From contig NC_067206.1 in assembly GCF_026262505.1 (NCBI RefSeq), positions 14,380,205-14,444,204 on the forward strand: a stretch of DNA of 64,000 bases, written 5' to 3'. The position numbers were made by a program, and so were the translations under genes. The notes beneath the pieces were generated by a model that worked only from the letters and a program-made list of their open reading frames with translations, made no database searches and had not been told where the DNA came from. This document shows, in pieces, positions 9,080 through 19,081 of the stretch. This DNA is from Trichomonas vaginalis G3. Its lineage: Eukaryota; Parabasalia; Trichomonadida; Trichomonadidae. Every line of letters starts with the position of its first letter. The first letter of the stretch is position 1.

Positions 9080-9389
9080 TTTTTCCTATAATATTCTAAT
9101 ATCAAATATTTTTATTTAACGATTAATTTTATTTATATTTTTATAGTTTTTTTTAAGAAAAAATAGTGTTAGGGTTTTATGGATTTTCAATTAATATACA
9201 AGATAATTCATGAATGTATATATTTCCAAGTTTTTAAGGATGCAACACTTTACATTTGTAAACTGTCAAAAATGAAGTCACGCTATTTTTCATGCATTAC
9301 AAAATTCTTTAAAACATTTAAATTTATCTTGTTATCATATTCCTATACATATTTTTTCTGTTATATTCTATCTTTATTGACACTTTTTG
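9080..9389. other. Right end of the old element and its flank, no gene
   Basis: Contains the right target duplication of the MULE derivative (9080-9089), the leftover right arm of the element ending at 9301, and its candidate target duplication (9302-9316). A 75-codon frame at 9179-9406 is hydrophobic AT-rich noise and is not supported. Confidence 0.5.
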
Positions 9390-9530
9390 TGACGCCAGCC
9401 CTCTGAAATTTATTCTCGTGACACCGTAAACTTCTCAAAAATAAATGTAAACTTCTCGAAAATAAACGGTCTCCTTTCAAAATTGAATAGTTTATGTCAT
9501 GACGCCTCGTGACGCCAACTATTGCCCCCA
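9390..9530. repeat. Repeat carrying GACGCC strings, related in inverse to 14755-14875
   Basis: Contains GACGCC three times, two related AAACTTCTC(A/G)AAAATAAA segments, TCAAAATTGAATAG, and ends GACGCCAACTATTGCCCCC. A related, inverted version lies at 14755-14875 (reverse strand GCTATTCAATTTT, GGACGCC repeated, then GGACGCCAACCCCC). Together they bracket two host-like genes. Confidence 0.6.
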
Positions 9531-9762
9531 CCGATTAATCGCCAACTTTAATTATGTATTTACTATTTCTAGACAAATAAACACGAATGGCTGAATTATT
9601 ACTTGTTTGGATATAGGATAAAGTTATCATATCTGTTTTTCCAAAGCGACATCCTTACCTGCAAAATATTTCTATTATTGTATCAGGCAAATAAAGTATT
9701 TTCATGAGGGGGAAAAAAACTAAACGTCTTTTTAATCAAAGATTTCCAAAAAAACTAATTTA
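9531..9762. other. 5' flank of the coiled-coil gene
   Basis: AT-rich sequence upstream of the gene at 9763. It contains GGGGGAAAAAAACTAAACG near 9707, which resembles GGGGAAAAAAACGTTTAG near 2831 inside the MULE. I see no clear trichomonad initiator (TCA-Py-T/A) close to the ATG. Confidence 0.4.
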
Positions 9763-12306
9763 ATGGATTCTCATGATGAATATCAAACAGATTCAACTCT
9801 TTCTGATAAAATTCATCAAATGTCAATAGAAATCGATTCATTAAAAGCTTCACGTAATTATTACAAGGATCAATGCGAAACGTTATTTGTTTCATTATCT
9901 AAAACAGTAACAGATCAAACACCATCATATCGAACACAAAAGGAAGTAGAAGAAACTATTTCCAAAATCAAAGCTCAAGAGGCAGAGAAGAACAAAATTC
10001 TCAAACAAAGGTATAAAGAGAGGGAGAAAATATATCAAAACGAAATAATCAAATTACAAGATACAATCAGACATCATGAAAGAATTATTGATAACCAGAA
10101 AAATGCAAGAACTGAACTAATTGAGCAATTAATGAGTTATAAAAAGAGATTAACTACATCAGAATCGAAGCTCAAAGATGCAGAGTCTACATTAGAACAA
10201 ATTAAATTATCACGTAGTTCAATTCAAATAAATTCTCAACAAAGTCAATTAATTAACAATAGCAATACATTAAAAGAAGGAAACACAAATGAGATAAGCC
10301 TTCTAAAGCGAAAAATAGTTAAATATGCTAAGCAAATTGAAGAAATGCGTACTTCAGTTGAATTAAGTCAATCACTTAATGACGATACTATAAAAGAAAA
10401 CAAATCAATGAAAATTAAGATTTCTGAACAAGAATCAATAATAAATGAACTCAAAAAGATGAACGAATCTCAAAAACAACAAGTAATTGATTCTCAATCG
10501 TTGCTAGTTAATGCAATAAAAGAAGTAGAGTTGCTTCAAAGCGACGTTGAATCTGCTCAATCAACAATTGATTTGCTTGTCAAGCGCTTATATGAAAAAG
10601 AATCAGAATTTAATTCTTATGTTCAAGAAATTGCAACTAGAATAGCAGAAAACAATCAACAAAAGTCTTCAATTAAAGATGGAAGTACAACAATTATAAA
10701 TCTTCAATCTCAAATTCAAACATATATTCAACAAATTACTGAGCTCAAGCAAACAATAGAAATTAATCAAAATACAACTCAAACTCAAGTTACCACATTC
10801 AATAACCAAATATCATCACTTAAATCCACAATTGACTCTCAATCAAATCAAATTGAGGATTTCAACAAGAAGATTCAATCACTCCAATCAGAATTACTTG
10901 CAGAAAAACGCCTCAGAAAGGCAGCTGAAGTTGCAAAAGAAGCTGCTGTTACAAATCTGAAGAATGCATATGCTTTACTTGCAGCAAATGAAAATACAAG
11001 GAACGAAAGTACAGCAGAAATAGACAGAATCACGACGGAAATGACAACAAAGAATAAAGATATTGAAGAAAAAGATGCAACAATCAAGAATCTTACGGAA
11101 GAACTCAAACAAACAGTTGAAAAACTTAATAATTCTGTAAGTTCAGAAGCAAATCTAAGGGATAAACTTAAAGAAGTAAATGACAAATACATTCACATGC
11201 AAGAGAATTCGATACTTCGAGAAGAAGCACAGAAAGCAATTGATGCAGTTGCTGATGAAAGAGACAAAGCAATTGAAAGCAGACACCAAATAGAAATTGA
11301 TCACAGTACTTGCTTGAATGAATTGAATGATTTGAAGATTGCTTTCTCTCATCAAGAATCAACAATTGCTGCTCTTCAAAATGAAGTTAAATCTCTTACA
11401 AATGCTAATAAGAACCTTAGATCAAAACTTCTTAATGGTGAAGAAATTTCTGAAATTTCTGAAACAAACGAAATTTCAAATGTCACAACATCAAGATTAC
11501 TTGATAACCAGGATGACCTTGAAAAAGGAATGGTAATATCAGAAATCAAGTCTCAACTTGAACTAACACAAAAACAATCAATTAAGGATCAAACAACAAT
11601 ACAAGGATTAAGAAATGAGATTGAAAACATCAAGAAATCATTGATTGAATTTGCTGATTCTTTCAAGGAATTTGCAAATTATGTTCCATCAATTGGAGAA
11701 TCACATCAGCGTTTAATGATGAAGATCAAAAAGATTGATGATATCAATATAGCTATTAAGATTATATCACAATTTATTGTTGATTCTTTCGATGAATGCG
11801 TTAGATTTTCTAAGAATACAACACAATCTACAGAAGGAACTTTGTTGCGTTCATCAATATACCATTTAACAAGGAAGATTGACAGTTTGCAGCAACAGAA
11901 TGCAGCTCAAGCTCAAGATATTAATACATTGCAACAGAATATTCAAGCAGTTTACAGTAACAAAGAGAAATGTGAAGATGAATTACAATCATTCACAAAG
12001 ACAATAACTTCTCTTCGCGTTACCCTTGATGCAACAAGTAAGAAACTGCAAGAAAGCGAGACAGAAAAGAAGAAACTTAGACAAGAACTCAAATCTGTGC
12101 CTTCAATAGTTAGTACTCAACAAAAAGATGAAAGTTCTTTCTCAGATTCTCTAAATTTGTCTGAAATTTCATCACTTGATGAGGATGACTTAAAAACAAT
12201 AGTCAATGAATCAGAACATAATGAGACTAGAGGAAAGAACCATCCCAGTGAGAGCGCAACAGCTTTAGCAGATTCTCTTGCAATGTTAGATTTGATTTGC
12301 CAATAA
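9763..12306 (+). CDS. Large coiled-coil protein, 847 aa
   Basis: Host-like gene. Almost the whole chain from about residue 15 to 575 and again 690-790 is rich in Gln, Glu, Lys, Ser and Ile with heptad-like spacing, as in filament or cytoskeletal scaffold proteins. A less coiled segment at about residues 620-690 (LIEFADSFKEFANYVPSIG, IAIKIISQFIVDSF) could be a small globular helical domain. The C-terminus is acidic and Ser-rich (SDSLNLSEISSLDEDDL). There is no signal peptide or membrane segment, so the protein is probably cytoplasmic or cytoskeletal. The frame is uninterrupted and begins with ATG. I do not recognise a named family; a structural or vesicle-tethering role is inference from coiled-coil content alone. 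It converges with the gene at 12824-14392. Confidence 0.85.
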   Translation: MDSHDEYQTDSTLSDKIHQMSIEIDSLKASRNYYKDQCETLFVSLSKTVTDQTPSYRTQKEVEETISKIKAQEAEKNKILKQRYKEREKIYQNEIIKLQDTIRHHERIIDNQKNARTELIEQLMSYKKRLTTSESKLKDAESTLEQIKLSRSSIQINSQQSQLINNSNTLKEGNTNEISLLKRKIVKYAKQIEEMRTSVELSQSLNDDTIKENKSMKIKISEQESIINELKKMNESQKQQVIDSQSLLVNAIKEVELLQSDVESAQSTIDLLVKRLYEKESEFNSYVQEIATRIAENNQQKSSIKDGSTTIINLQSQIQTYIQQITELKQTIEINQNTTQTQVTTFNNQISSLKSTIDSQSNQIEDFNKKIQSLQSELLAEKRLRKAAEVAKEAAVTNLKNAYALLAANENTRNESTAEIDRITTEMTTKNKDIEEKDATIKNLTEELKQTVEKLNNSVSSEANLRDKLKEVNDKYIHMQENSILREEAQKAIDAVADERDKAIESRHQIEIDHSTCLNELNDLKIAFSHQESTIAALQNEVKSLTNANKNLRSKLLNGEEISEISETNEISNVTTSRLLDNQDDLEKGMVISEIKSQLELTQKQSIKDQTTIQGLRNEIENIKKSLIEFADSFKEFANYVPSIGESHQRLMMKIKKIDDINIAIKIISQFIVDSFDECVRFSKNTTQSTEGTLLRSSIYHLTRKIDSLQQQNAAQAQDINTLQQNIQAVYSNKEKCEDELQSFTKTITSLRVTLDATSKKLQESETEKKKLRQELKSVPSIVSTQQKDESSFSDSLNLSEISSLDEDDLKTIVNESEHNETRGKNHPSESATALADSLAMLDLICQ

Positions 12307-12823
12307 TTGTTATTTTATTTCAAAACTCTTATATGTAAAAATTATTGTTATTTTTATCCAATTAATCATAAGAAAATAAGATTTTGATAAAGTTCCTTTG
12401 TTTGTAGGTTAGAAATTTCCTTGTTAGATAAAGAAACAGGATTGATGAGTATATGGAAACTGAATTGTTTGATTTTGACTTCCTGAATGAACTTTTAAGC
12501 TAGTTTTATCTTTACCATTTTCCAAGACAGAAATAACTCTACTGAAAAGTAAAATAATTATCCAAATTTACATTTCTTTGTGGGAATTGCTAACTTAGAG
12601 GCACAAAAACTATATACATTGAAAAGTTGACATAATGTAACAAAATGGTTCAAACTATAGCTATATTATAGAATGAAAAATCACAAATACAAATGTTTGA
12701 ACCATATTCTGATAAATTGAATGGTTAAATGAGCATAATAACTATTATTTGAAACGAAGCAATATTATCTGACATTTTTTTTTAAAAAAAATTGACTAAT
12801 TATGTATATATATATAGAAATAT
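12307..12823. other. Intergenic region between convergent genes
   Basis: Lies between the stop codons of the forward coiled-coil gene and the reverse beta-helix gene and must hold both 3' ends. I see no further gene or strong repeat. Confidence 0.6.
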
Positions 12824-14392
12824 TTACAAATCCTTCTTTAAGAAGAATATCCTGACGTAATTGTGTAACTTCGTCTGGAATAAGAAGTAAAAGAAAATAA
12901 TAAGAACAATTATAAGTAATTTCGGTCCAACAATCTCTGCCCAAGAGAAAATTGTGTCCTTTCTTTCCTTGTACGAACACATGAAGCAGTCCTTTCGCAA
13001 TTTGCTTGACAAAGCAAATGAATCTGAAGCAGTAAACTTCAATCCATAAAGTCTATGTTTTCCATTAATATTTAAGTGTCCTCCGATCACTTGTCCTCTG
13101 AAAAAGTTCGAGATTACATTGGTCGTTCCTCGATTCGAAGTAATAGAAGGTCCAAGAGGGCTTGTGAAGTGATTTGCATCGATTGAAGAGATGGAATCTG
13201 TTACATTGATTGCAGTTCCATGATTCTTGGTGAACTGCGAGTGATGGATCTTGACAGATGACTGGTTTGCGTGAATTGTTCCAAGATTTGCCATATTTTC
13301 TGAGAAAGTAGTCTGGTAAATGTCAATTGTACTATTACTATCTGTTAGTATTACTGATTCATCGAACCTGTTCTCTGAAAACTTGGCTTTTTGTATTTGA
13401 ATATCTGATTTGAGGCCACGTGTATCGATAAATGCTCTGCCCGTGTTACTTCTGAAATCTGCTGTCGAATATACAATGAATTTACTTCCTGGAATGTCGA
13501 ACATGGCTTTTTCTCCTGAAAAATTATTTCTGAAATCGGATTCATTAAATGTTACAACAGATCCAGCTGAAGTACTTATGAAAGTACCTTGATTGTATTG
13601 TACGGAGTTGTTCGAAAAGTTAAATTCGCATGTTCCATCGCATAATAATAATTCTTGGTGATGATTATTCTCCCAAGTGCAATTCCAGAAGCCAAAGCAT
13701 GATCTAAATTCGAATTGATGCAATGGAGCGTATGGTGAAGCGTTGTTTCGGATGGTAGTATTTGTATATTCGCAAACAGAATTAATTGAGTAGAGAAGAG
13801 ATTGAGGAGAGTCATGTTTGACAAAGTTTCTTTCGATAATTGTCATATTCAAGTATAAATGTGTCGAAAACATAGCAATTAGTGATGTATTTGTAACTGT
13901 ATTTTCTGCTAAGTAACATTCATCGAGTTTGCATTTTCCAACACCGAACATTAGCATTGCAATACTTCCTACAACGTAATTATGACTAAATATGCACATA
14001 GAAATTACGCCTTGATCAATTTTTCTAAAGCACATAATGGAAGTCTTGAATCCTGTGAAATGAAACTTATGTAATCGCGATTCTGCTGCTGATTGGATGA
14101 CAATAAACGAAACACCATTTTCACGATAGTTAGTTCCATTAATAGTCATATTATTTGAAGTAACAATTGCTCCTCTTCCTAGGGCAACGTTAAATAAAAC
14201 GCGTATTTTATCAAGATCATCTGCTTCTTCTATTGATGATCCTGAAATATGAATATAATCTCCTTTAGCAACTTGATTTGCAGCGTTAATGAAGTCACAA
14301 GGAGCAAGTAGATGGCAAAATGAATTGTTGAGTCCATTCACTTTTGCATATATTTCTTTAGATAAAGATAGCGAAAGGAAAAGAGTCAACAT
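12824..14392 (-). CDS. Membrane-anchored beta-helix surface protein (Pmp-like), 522 aa
   Basis: Residues 1-15 (MLTLFLSLSLSKEIYA) form a signal peptide. The body is made of many short repeats with (F/N)xxNxxxxGxx(I/F) spacing, such as ESDFRNNFSGEKAMF and FSENMANLGTIHA, typical of right-handed parallel beta-helix proteins, with many Asn-X-Ser/Thr sites. Near the C-terminus a strong membrane segment (KLLIIVLIIFFYFLF) precedes a short basic tail (KLHNYVRIFFLKKDL). This architecture, signal peptide, beta helix, one transmembrane helix and short cytosolic tail, matches the Pmp-like surface proteins described in trichomonads, which are candidate adhesins. An upstream in-frame extension starts with a non-ATG codon, so I place the start at the ATG at 14392, which gives a clean signal peptide. 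Confidence 0.82.
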   Translation of the reverse strand: MLTLFLSLSLSKEIYAKVNGLNNSFCHLLAPCDFINAANQVAKGDYIHISGSSIEEADDLDKIRVLFNVALGRGAIVTSNNMTINGTNYRENGVSFIVIQSAAESRLHKFHFTGFKTSIMCFRKIDQGVISMCIFSHNYVVGSIAMLMFGVGKCKLDECYLAENTVTNTSLIAMFSTHLYLNMTIIERNFVKHDSPQSLLYSINSVCEYTNTTIRNNASPYAPLHQFEFRSCFGFWNCTWENNHHQELLLCDGTCEFNFSNNSVQYNQGTFISTSAGSVVTFNESDFRNNFSGEKAMFDIPGSKFIVYSTADFRSNTGRAFIDTRGLKSDIQIQKAKFSENRFDESVILTDSNSTIDIYQTTFSENMANLGTIHANQSSVKIHHSQFTKNHGTAINVTDSISSIDANHFTSPLGPSITSNRGTTNVISNFFRGQVIGGHLNINGKHRLYGLKFTASDSFALSSKLRKDCFMCSYKERKDTIFSWAEIVGPKLLIIVLIIFFYFLFQTKLHNYVRIFFLKKDL

Positions 14393-14754
14393 TATAAAAC
14401 AAATTTTTTTAGACAACAATTTCGAAACTCAGGAGTGGAGTTAATTTTGTTAATTGAAACACCAATACCAATAAAATACCCATTGCATAGGTGTGCAGAT
14501 CCAATTGTTTTTAAAACTTTATTCTTTTGATTTATTCGAAATATTACCGCATTGTCTAGATGCCAATAAATAATGATAGACAACAATCAAATGAAACCAT
14601 GATTTTAGTTAACAAGCACATAATGAAACTCAATGTATGTTATGTTATCCTCAAAGTTAGTTTTTTTACCTATATGATAAAGTTATTTATCTATTCTTCT
14701 TCTCAATAAAGATTGTTTTCCATTTTTGAATGAAATTCTTAGGTAAAAAAGGGG
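14393..14754. other. 5' flank of the beta-helix gene, no other gene
   Basis: Upstream region of the reverse-strand gene. A 64-codon reverse frame (14392-14586) overlaps the start and lacks protein-like features. No clear promoter motif is recognised. Confidence 0.5.
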
Positions 14755-14875
14755 GTTGGCGTCCTAAGGCGTCCTAGTGTAAATTTCTCAAAATTGTGAT
14801 ATTTACATCACATTTTTGAGAGGTTTATGGGCGTCCTAAGGGAAAATTGAATAGCTAGGGCGTCCCGAATTTTCA
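14755..14875. repeat. GGCGTCCTA repeat unit with inner hairpin
   Basis: GGCGTCC occurs four times (near 14758, 14769, 14830 and 14859). Between the second and third copies CTCAAAATTGTGAT and ATCACATTTTTGAG can pair with one mismatch to form a hairpin. The unit is related in inverted orientation to 9390-9530. Confidence 0.7.
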
Positions 14876-15520
14876 TTCTAAGATTTAAATATATTATATA
14901 CTTAAGTATAATACAAGCAATATAAAAATTAAATTTTTATTATGTTAACTTATAAGAAATTTTTTTGAATTATCGTTGATTTATTGTAATCTTTCCAGGC
15001 TATACTTTTGAAATCAACTTTACCTGTCATACGCATTAATGTAGTAGATGTCCAGGTGTAGCTATTATATCCCAGCAACATTGGTATTTTATCATTGTAA
15101 GATATCAAAATGAAGCGTTTTTTCAGATATAATTTTTCGTAAATTTTTCAAAAATAAGATGGTAAAAAAGCCTCGACTTGCTCGAAAAATAACAATTTTT
15201 TTTACTTGTAAAAATAACCCTTTTACAGCATGGGCAGCTATTCAATCACTATTTCTTTTTCTAAAAGTATATTTTTCAAAAAAAATTAAGATCAAATTCG
15301 ACAATTTCTTGATGAAAGCAAAAATATTACACATACTTCTAGATGCATGGGATAAAATATGCAATTATTCAATCAATTCGCATGATTTGAAAAAAAAAAT
15401 CTAAATTTGATAAAAATGTGGAAATTTTTTATTTTTAACTTGAGATTCGATTTTTTTTGATCCAATTTGTGAATTTTTTTTTGATCGGAATTTCAATTAA
15501 TTTGTTGATCAAAAATGACC
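14876..15520. other. AT-rich intergenic region
   Basis: An 81-codon forward frame at 15159-15404 begins MVKKPRLARKITIFF and is lysine- and phenylalanine-rich. It has no recognisable domain and I consider it unsupported, although a decayed gene tail cannot be excluded. The stretch is otherwise featureless and contains the 3' side of the gene at 15521-16627. Confidence 0.4.
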
Positions 15521-16627
15521 TCACAATGTTTGATCATAAGTGAAGTCATCTTCATGGGTATTTAGAAATTCCAAGAGAAATTGCATATTTCTCGCAGATG
15601 TAATATCTGAGAAAATCGAATTTAAATATTCATAGAAACCCAAATCATTCTCCGGTTCGAATAATTCATCTGTTGCTTTTTCTGTTTTTTCTATGAATTT
15701 TAATAATTTGATTAATAAATCTTCATCAGGAAGAATTATTGTTGCATTTGTGATAAAATTCCATATTGAGGTAATATGGCAATAATTACATTTATAAAAT
15801 GTAATTTTATCCAAAATTTTTTGGCAAATTCGCATAATAGCATTAATATTTGAAGCTGAGATTAAACCTGTGATTACTTCTGTAACTTTTGGAAAATCAT
15901 CGCAATTTAATATCTCTTTATATTGAATTGAGAAATAAAAAAAATCAAATGGATTCATTTCTTCAATTTCAAGGAGATTGTAAAAATTGATAGAAGTGTT
16001 ATTGCAACAAATTGTATTTGCAGCAAAAAATATCATTTGCTCGATTCCATTTTTGGAATAAATTTGCTGGAACAATGTTAAATTAAAACAGTTGCTTAAT
16101 TTTTCTTCATTGTTTTCATAAAAAAGTAACAAGTTTGCAACTGAAATTTCAAAATTTTGATAATTGCCAGTTATTTCAGTAAATATATATATTTGCTTTT
16201 CTTCATCTAAAAATGGCAAATATTGATTTGCAATATTAACTAAAGTTTGGGATAAATTGTTCCAGTTTGATTTTACAATTTGTGAGCACATTATGTAATA
16301 TGTAAACTTATCCGCTTTGTAGGAATTTAAAATTGTTTGTTGTTCTGTTTCAGTTAAATTACTGAATTTTTCAAGATTAATATTGTGATAAAAAATAGAA
16401 TCCTTGAAACATTCTGATATTTTTTCAATGTTTAAAACGGATGCTAAAAAATGTAAAAGAACTTCATCAGTCACTGTGATTTTTTTGAAAAATTTATCCC
16501 AATTCAAGCATCCAATTGATCTTTCTGTCATTGTACTTATGCATTGATAAAGTTGATTTAATGAATCCGAAGAATAATCATTATGCTTGACTAGTTGAGT
16601 TAGTTGATACAGACTGTCGTCAGCCAT
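15521..16627 (-). CDS. Hypothetical helical-repeat-like protein, 368 aa
   Basis: Complete frame from ATG (16627) to stop. The protein is rich in Leu, Ile, Phe, Asn and acidic residues, is predicted by eye to be mostly helical with no signal peptide or membrane segment, and contains two scattered Cys pairs (ICCNN and KCNYCHITS). It resembles an alpha-solenoid of the ARM/HEAT style in composition, but I recognise no named family. The upstream sequence TTCATTTTTTTAAAATG contains a TCATTT core close to the ATG, compatible with the trichomonad initiator element. The start lies only about 50 bp from the 167-bp tandem repeat at 16678. Confidence 0.7.
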   Translation of the reverse strand: MADDSLYQLTQLVKHNDYSSDSLNQLYQCISTMTERSIGCLNWDKFFKKITVTDEVLLHFLASVLNIEKISECFKDSIFYHNINLEKFSNLTETEQQTILNSYKADKFTYYIMCSQIVKSNWNNLSQTLVNIANQYLPFLDEEKQIYIFTEITGNYQNFEISVANLLLFYENNEEKLSNCFNLTLFQQIYSKNGIEQMIFFAANTICCNNTSINFYNLLEIEEMNPFDFFYFSIQYKEILNCDDFPKVTEVITGLISASNINAIMRICQKILDKITFYKCNYCHITSIWNFITNATIILPDEDLLIKLLKFIEKTEKATDELFEPENDLGFYEYLNSIFSDITSARNMQFLLEFLNTHEDDFTYDQTL

Positions 16628-16645
16628 TTTAAAAAAATGAATAAA
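16611..16645 (-). promoter_or_regulatory. Initiator-like motif at start of 16627 gene
   Basis: On the reverse strand TTCATTTTTTTAAAATG precedes the coding region. Trichomonad genes commonly use an initiator of TCA-Py-(T/A) form within about 20 bp of the ATG, and this fits. The MULE transposase at 17129 has a similar context (ATTTCATTTTTTAATG). Confidence 0.4.
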
Positions 16646-16677
16646 ATTGTATAGTAAATTATATTTGTGAAATTTGT

Positions 16678-17075
16678 GACGCTACATTCAATCTAAGACC
16701 AATATCTCAAAGAATTACTCATTTAAGTATTACTTTTCATTGTTTTTTAAAAAATATCTTTGCTTATTTGTTCACTTTTTTGACATTTATTATATGCTTT
16801 TTATCATATTTCCGATGATATGAATATATATTCTATATAAGAATGACGCTACATTCAATCTAAGACCAATATCTCAAAGAATTACTCATTTAAGTATTAC
16901 TTTTCATTGTTTTTTAAAAAATATCTTTGCTTATTTGTTCACTTTTTTGACATTTATTATATGCTTTTTATCATATTTCCGATGATATGAATATATATTC
17001 TATATAAGAATGACGCTACATTCAATCTAAGACCAATATCTCAAAGAATTACTCATTTAAGTATTACTTTTCATT
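16678..17075. repeat. 167-bp tandem repeat, about 2.4 copies
   Basis: Units starting GACGCTACATTCAATC occur at 16678, 16845 and 17012. The first two are full and essentially identical; the third stops near 17075, about 50 bp before the transposase ATG at 17129. The array fills the space between the diverging genes at 16627 and 17129. Confidence 0.92.
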
Positions 17076-17128
17076 TTTGATTCAATTTTCGAACGGTTTT
17101 CGTAAATTTTGCATCATTTCATTTTTTA

Positions 17129-18873
17129 ATGGGAAAATCATCTATATTTAATCAAAAAAGAGCAAACTTTACAGACGAAAATAAAATATTTATCAGGGAA
17201 CAATCTGATAAATACCAAAAATCAACATCGAGAGATGAAAAAACGAATATAATCAAACAAGTTCTTCAATATTTTAATATTAAATACCACGAAAATGAAT
17301 CTAAAGCTGTCAGAAGATATTTTAGTTATATTGCAGTTAAAATATTCCCGCAGTTACTGGAAAATATCCTGATACAATTGTTCGCAAAGATATGCTTTAT
17401 TCGCATGATCATACAAATATTATTAATTCAAATAATATTGAACGTTACTACCGTTGCATCGATCATTCTTGTCAAGCACGTTATTTAGTTAAAATTGAGA
17501 ACAGTTCAGTTTCCGAAGATTTACAAAAGGAACATATACCCGAATGCAGACAATTTAAAAAGTTACAAAATGAAAAAAATGATCTTCATAAATCAATGAC
17601 TCTGACAGAAATATACAATAAGGCAATGGCAAAATTTTCTGAAGACAACGGCACTTTTCAGCAGATTAAAAAATTTATGACAGAACTTGCTGTTGGTACT
17701 GATGAAAACCCATTAATTAAAGATTCATTGGTCAGGGAAGTTTATAATAAGTCCAGAAAATTTTCTGTTGGAGAAAAAATTACAGACGATGAAATTGCTA
17801 ATTTTTGTTTAATAAATGGCGAGCAGTTTTTCATTGGCCATGATTTTCAAGCAAATTGTGAGACGATGTTTTTTGGTTTTGAGAAGGCAATTCAATTTGC
17901 AAAAGAAGCCACAGATTTATTTTGCGATGGAACTTTTAAAATTACACCAAAACATTTTCAAAAAGGACAGATGCTAACAATTATGATTTGTGAACCTTCA
18001 ACAAATCAATATCTACCACTTTTATTTATATTCATGAAAAACCGCACATTTGAATCTTATAAGAAGGCATTTGAATATATTTTTACTGTCAAGGGTATTC
18101 AATTTTCAAAGCTAATTCAAATTCATTGTGATTTTGAAAAGGGAATGATAGAGGCACTTCAACAAATTTTCCCTAAAGTCCGTATAATTGGATGCCTATT
18201 TCATTTCAAACAAGCTTTACACAGGAAACTTGTAGCACTTTATACAAAAAATTTCAATACTTTACAAAATTCTTTATTTAAGCTATATTCTATTACTCCA
18301 TTCATGTCTCATGAAGAATTTGTACTTACAATGCATATAATTAATCAAAATAAAGTTGATTCGATCAAAGATTATATTGATTATTTCAACAAAGTTTGGT
18401 TGCCGCACTACAATTTAATATCTCAATATAATAATGCAACTGCAATATTCACTAATGATTGCCTCGAGAGTATGCATTCAGAATTTTCTTCGTTAAAACA
18501 TCCAAACATTTATGAAGCTATTAAGAAGATATCTCAAATCCAATTAGATAAATATAACGCCATCAAAAATAACCAGAAGATCGAGCGCCATATAAAAACC
18601 GTTATCACTGATAGCTACAAAAATTATATTCTTGACTGCTTTCAAAAAGAACTTGAGAAAACAATTTTTTCTATCAAACAATACAACGTAAGTGATCTTT
18701 CTTTGGCTCAGAACGAGATTTCTCCATATGGTTCCATAGAATCGAGTTCATTGTTCGAAAATATTCCAGTTCATGATGCAGATATACTCAAATCGATCGA
18801 TCTAACAGATAAAGATACAATGATCACTAAGTTTATTAATGAAAAAAGAGAAAAAAATTATGGCATTATTTAA
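17129..18873 (+). pseudogene. MULE transposase, frameshifted near its N-terminus
   Basis: The first frame (17129-17488) gives about 80 N-terminal residues (MGKSSIFNQKRANFTDENK); a frame change near 17350-17400 shifts reading into the main frame (17392-18873). That frame holds a FLYWCH-like finger (YYRCIDHSCQARYLV, then HIPEC), and the MULE domain: LFCDGTFKI (first Asp), IHCDFEKGMIEALQQIFP (second Asp), IGCLFHFKQAL (Cys/His motif) and TNDCLESMHSEFS (Glu). It is a different lineage from the MULEs at 3420 and 62761, with little motif identity. I see no terminal repeats or target duplication; the element may have lost its right end to the Maverick that begins just downstream. Confidence 0.85.
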
Positions 18874-19081
18874 TGAAACATTAAATCATCCAGATTTTAA
18901 AGTTAGTATGGTTATCTCGTGTACGGTGGCACTGCATTCCTCCGTACGCAATACTTGTGAATTTGACACTTTACAAAACCGTTAACATATATTTTACAAC
19001 ACAAACGACAACACCAACTTAACCTTAAATATTTATAAAGCCGCCAACCACTTCACCTTACTACTGTAAAAATAAGCGTTC
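18874..19081. other. Boundary between MULE and Maverick A
   Basis: Contains GTACGG and CCGTAC arms near 18920-18950 and a change to slightly less AT-rich sequence. The left terminus of Maverick A is probably here, but its terminal repeat cannot be paired because the other end falls in or beyond the assembly gap. Confidence 0.4.

Larger units (their letters stand above)
2484..9301. mobile_element. Old non-autonomous element now hosting three nested transposons
   Basis: The left end at 2484 (TGTTGTGCATGAAAAATAG, then CGTGACTTCACTTTTGACA) and the right end at 9301, read on the reverse strand (TGTAATGCATGAAAAATAG, then CGTGACTTCATTTTTGACA), form terminal inverted repeats. The 15 bp outside each end (2469-2483 and 9302-9316) match at 11 of 15 positions in register, including a shared TTTAAAACA, as expected of an old target duplication. 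Removing the inner insertions (2799-5854, 5865-8074, 8246-9079) leaves roughly 0.7 kb, similar to the related 571-bp element at 60605-61175. The nesting order is inferred from these boundaries. Confidence 0.6.

Noticed and set aside
9179-9406. 75-codon forward frame
   Set aside because: It crosses the end and candidate target duplication of the element ending at 9301, so it cannot be an old gene.
10875-11365. Reverse frames of 65-105 codons opposite the coiled-coil gene
   Set aside because: Ser/Phe/Leu-rich antisense shadows of the 847-codon frame, with no independent start context.
15159-15404. 81-codon forward frame
   Set aside because: Low-complexity Lys/Phe composition, no start context and no recognisable domain.
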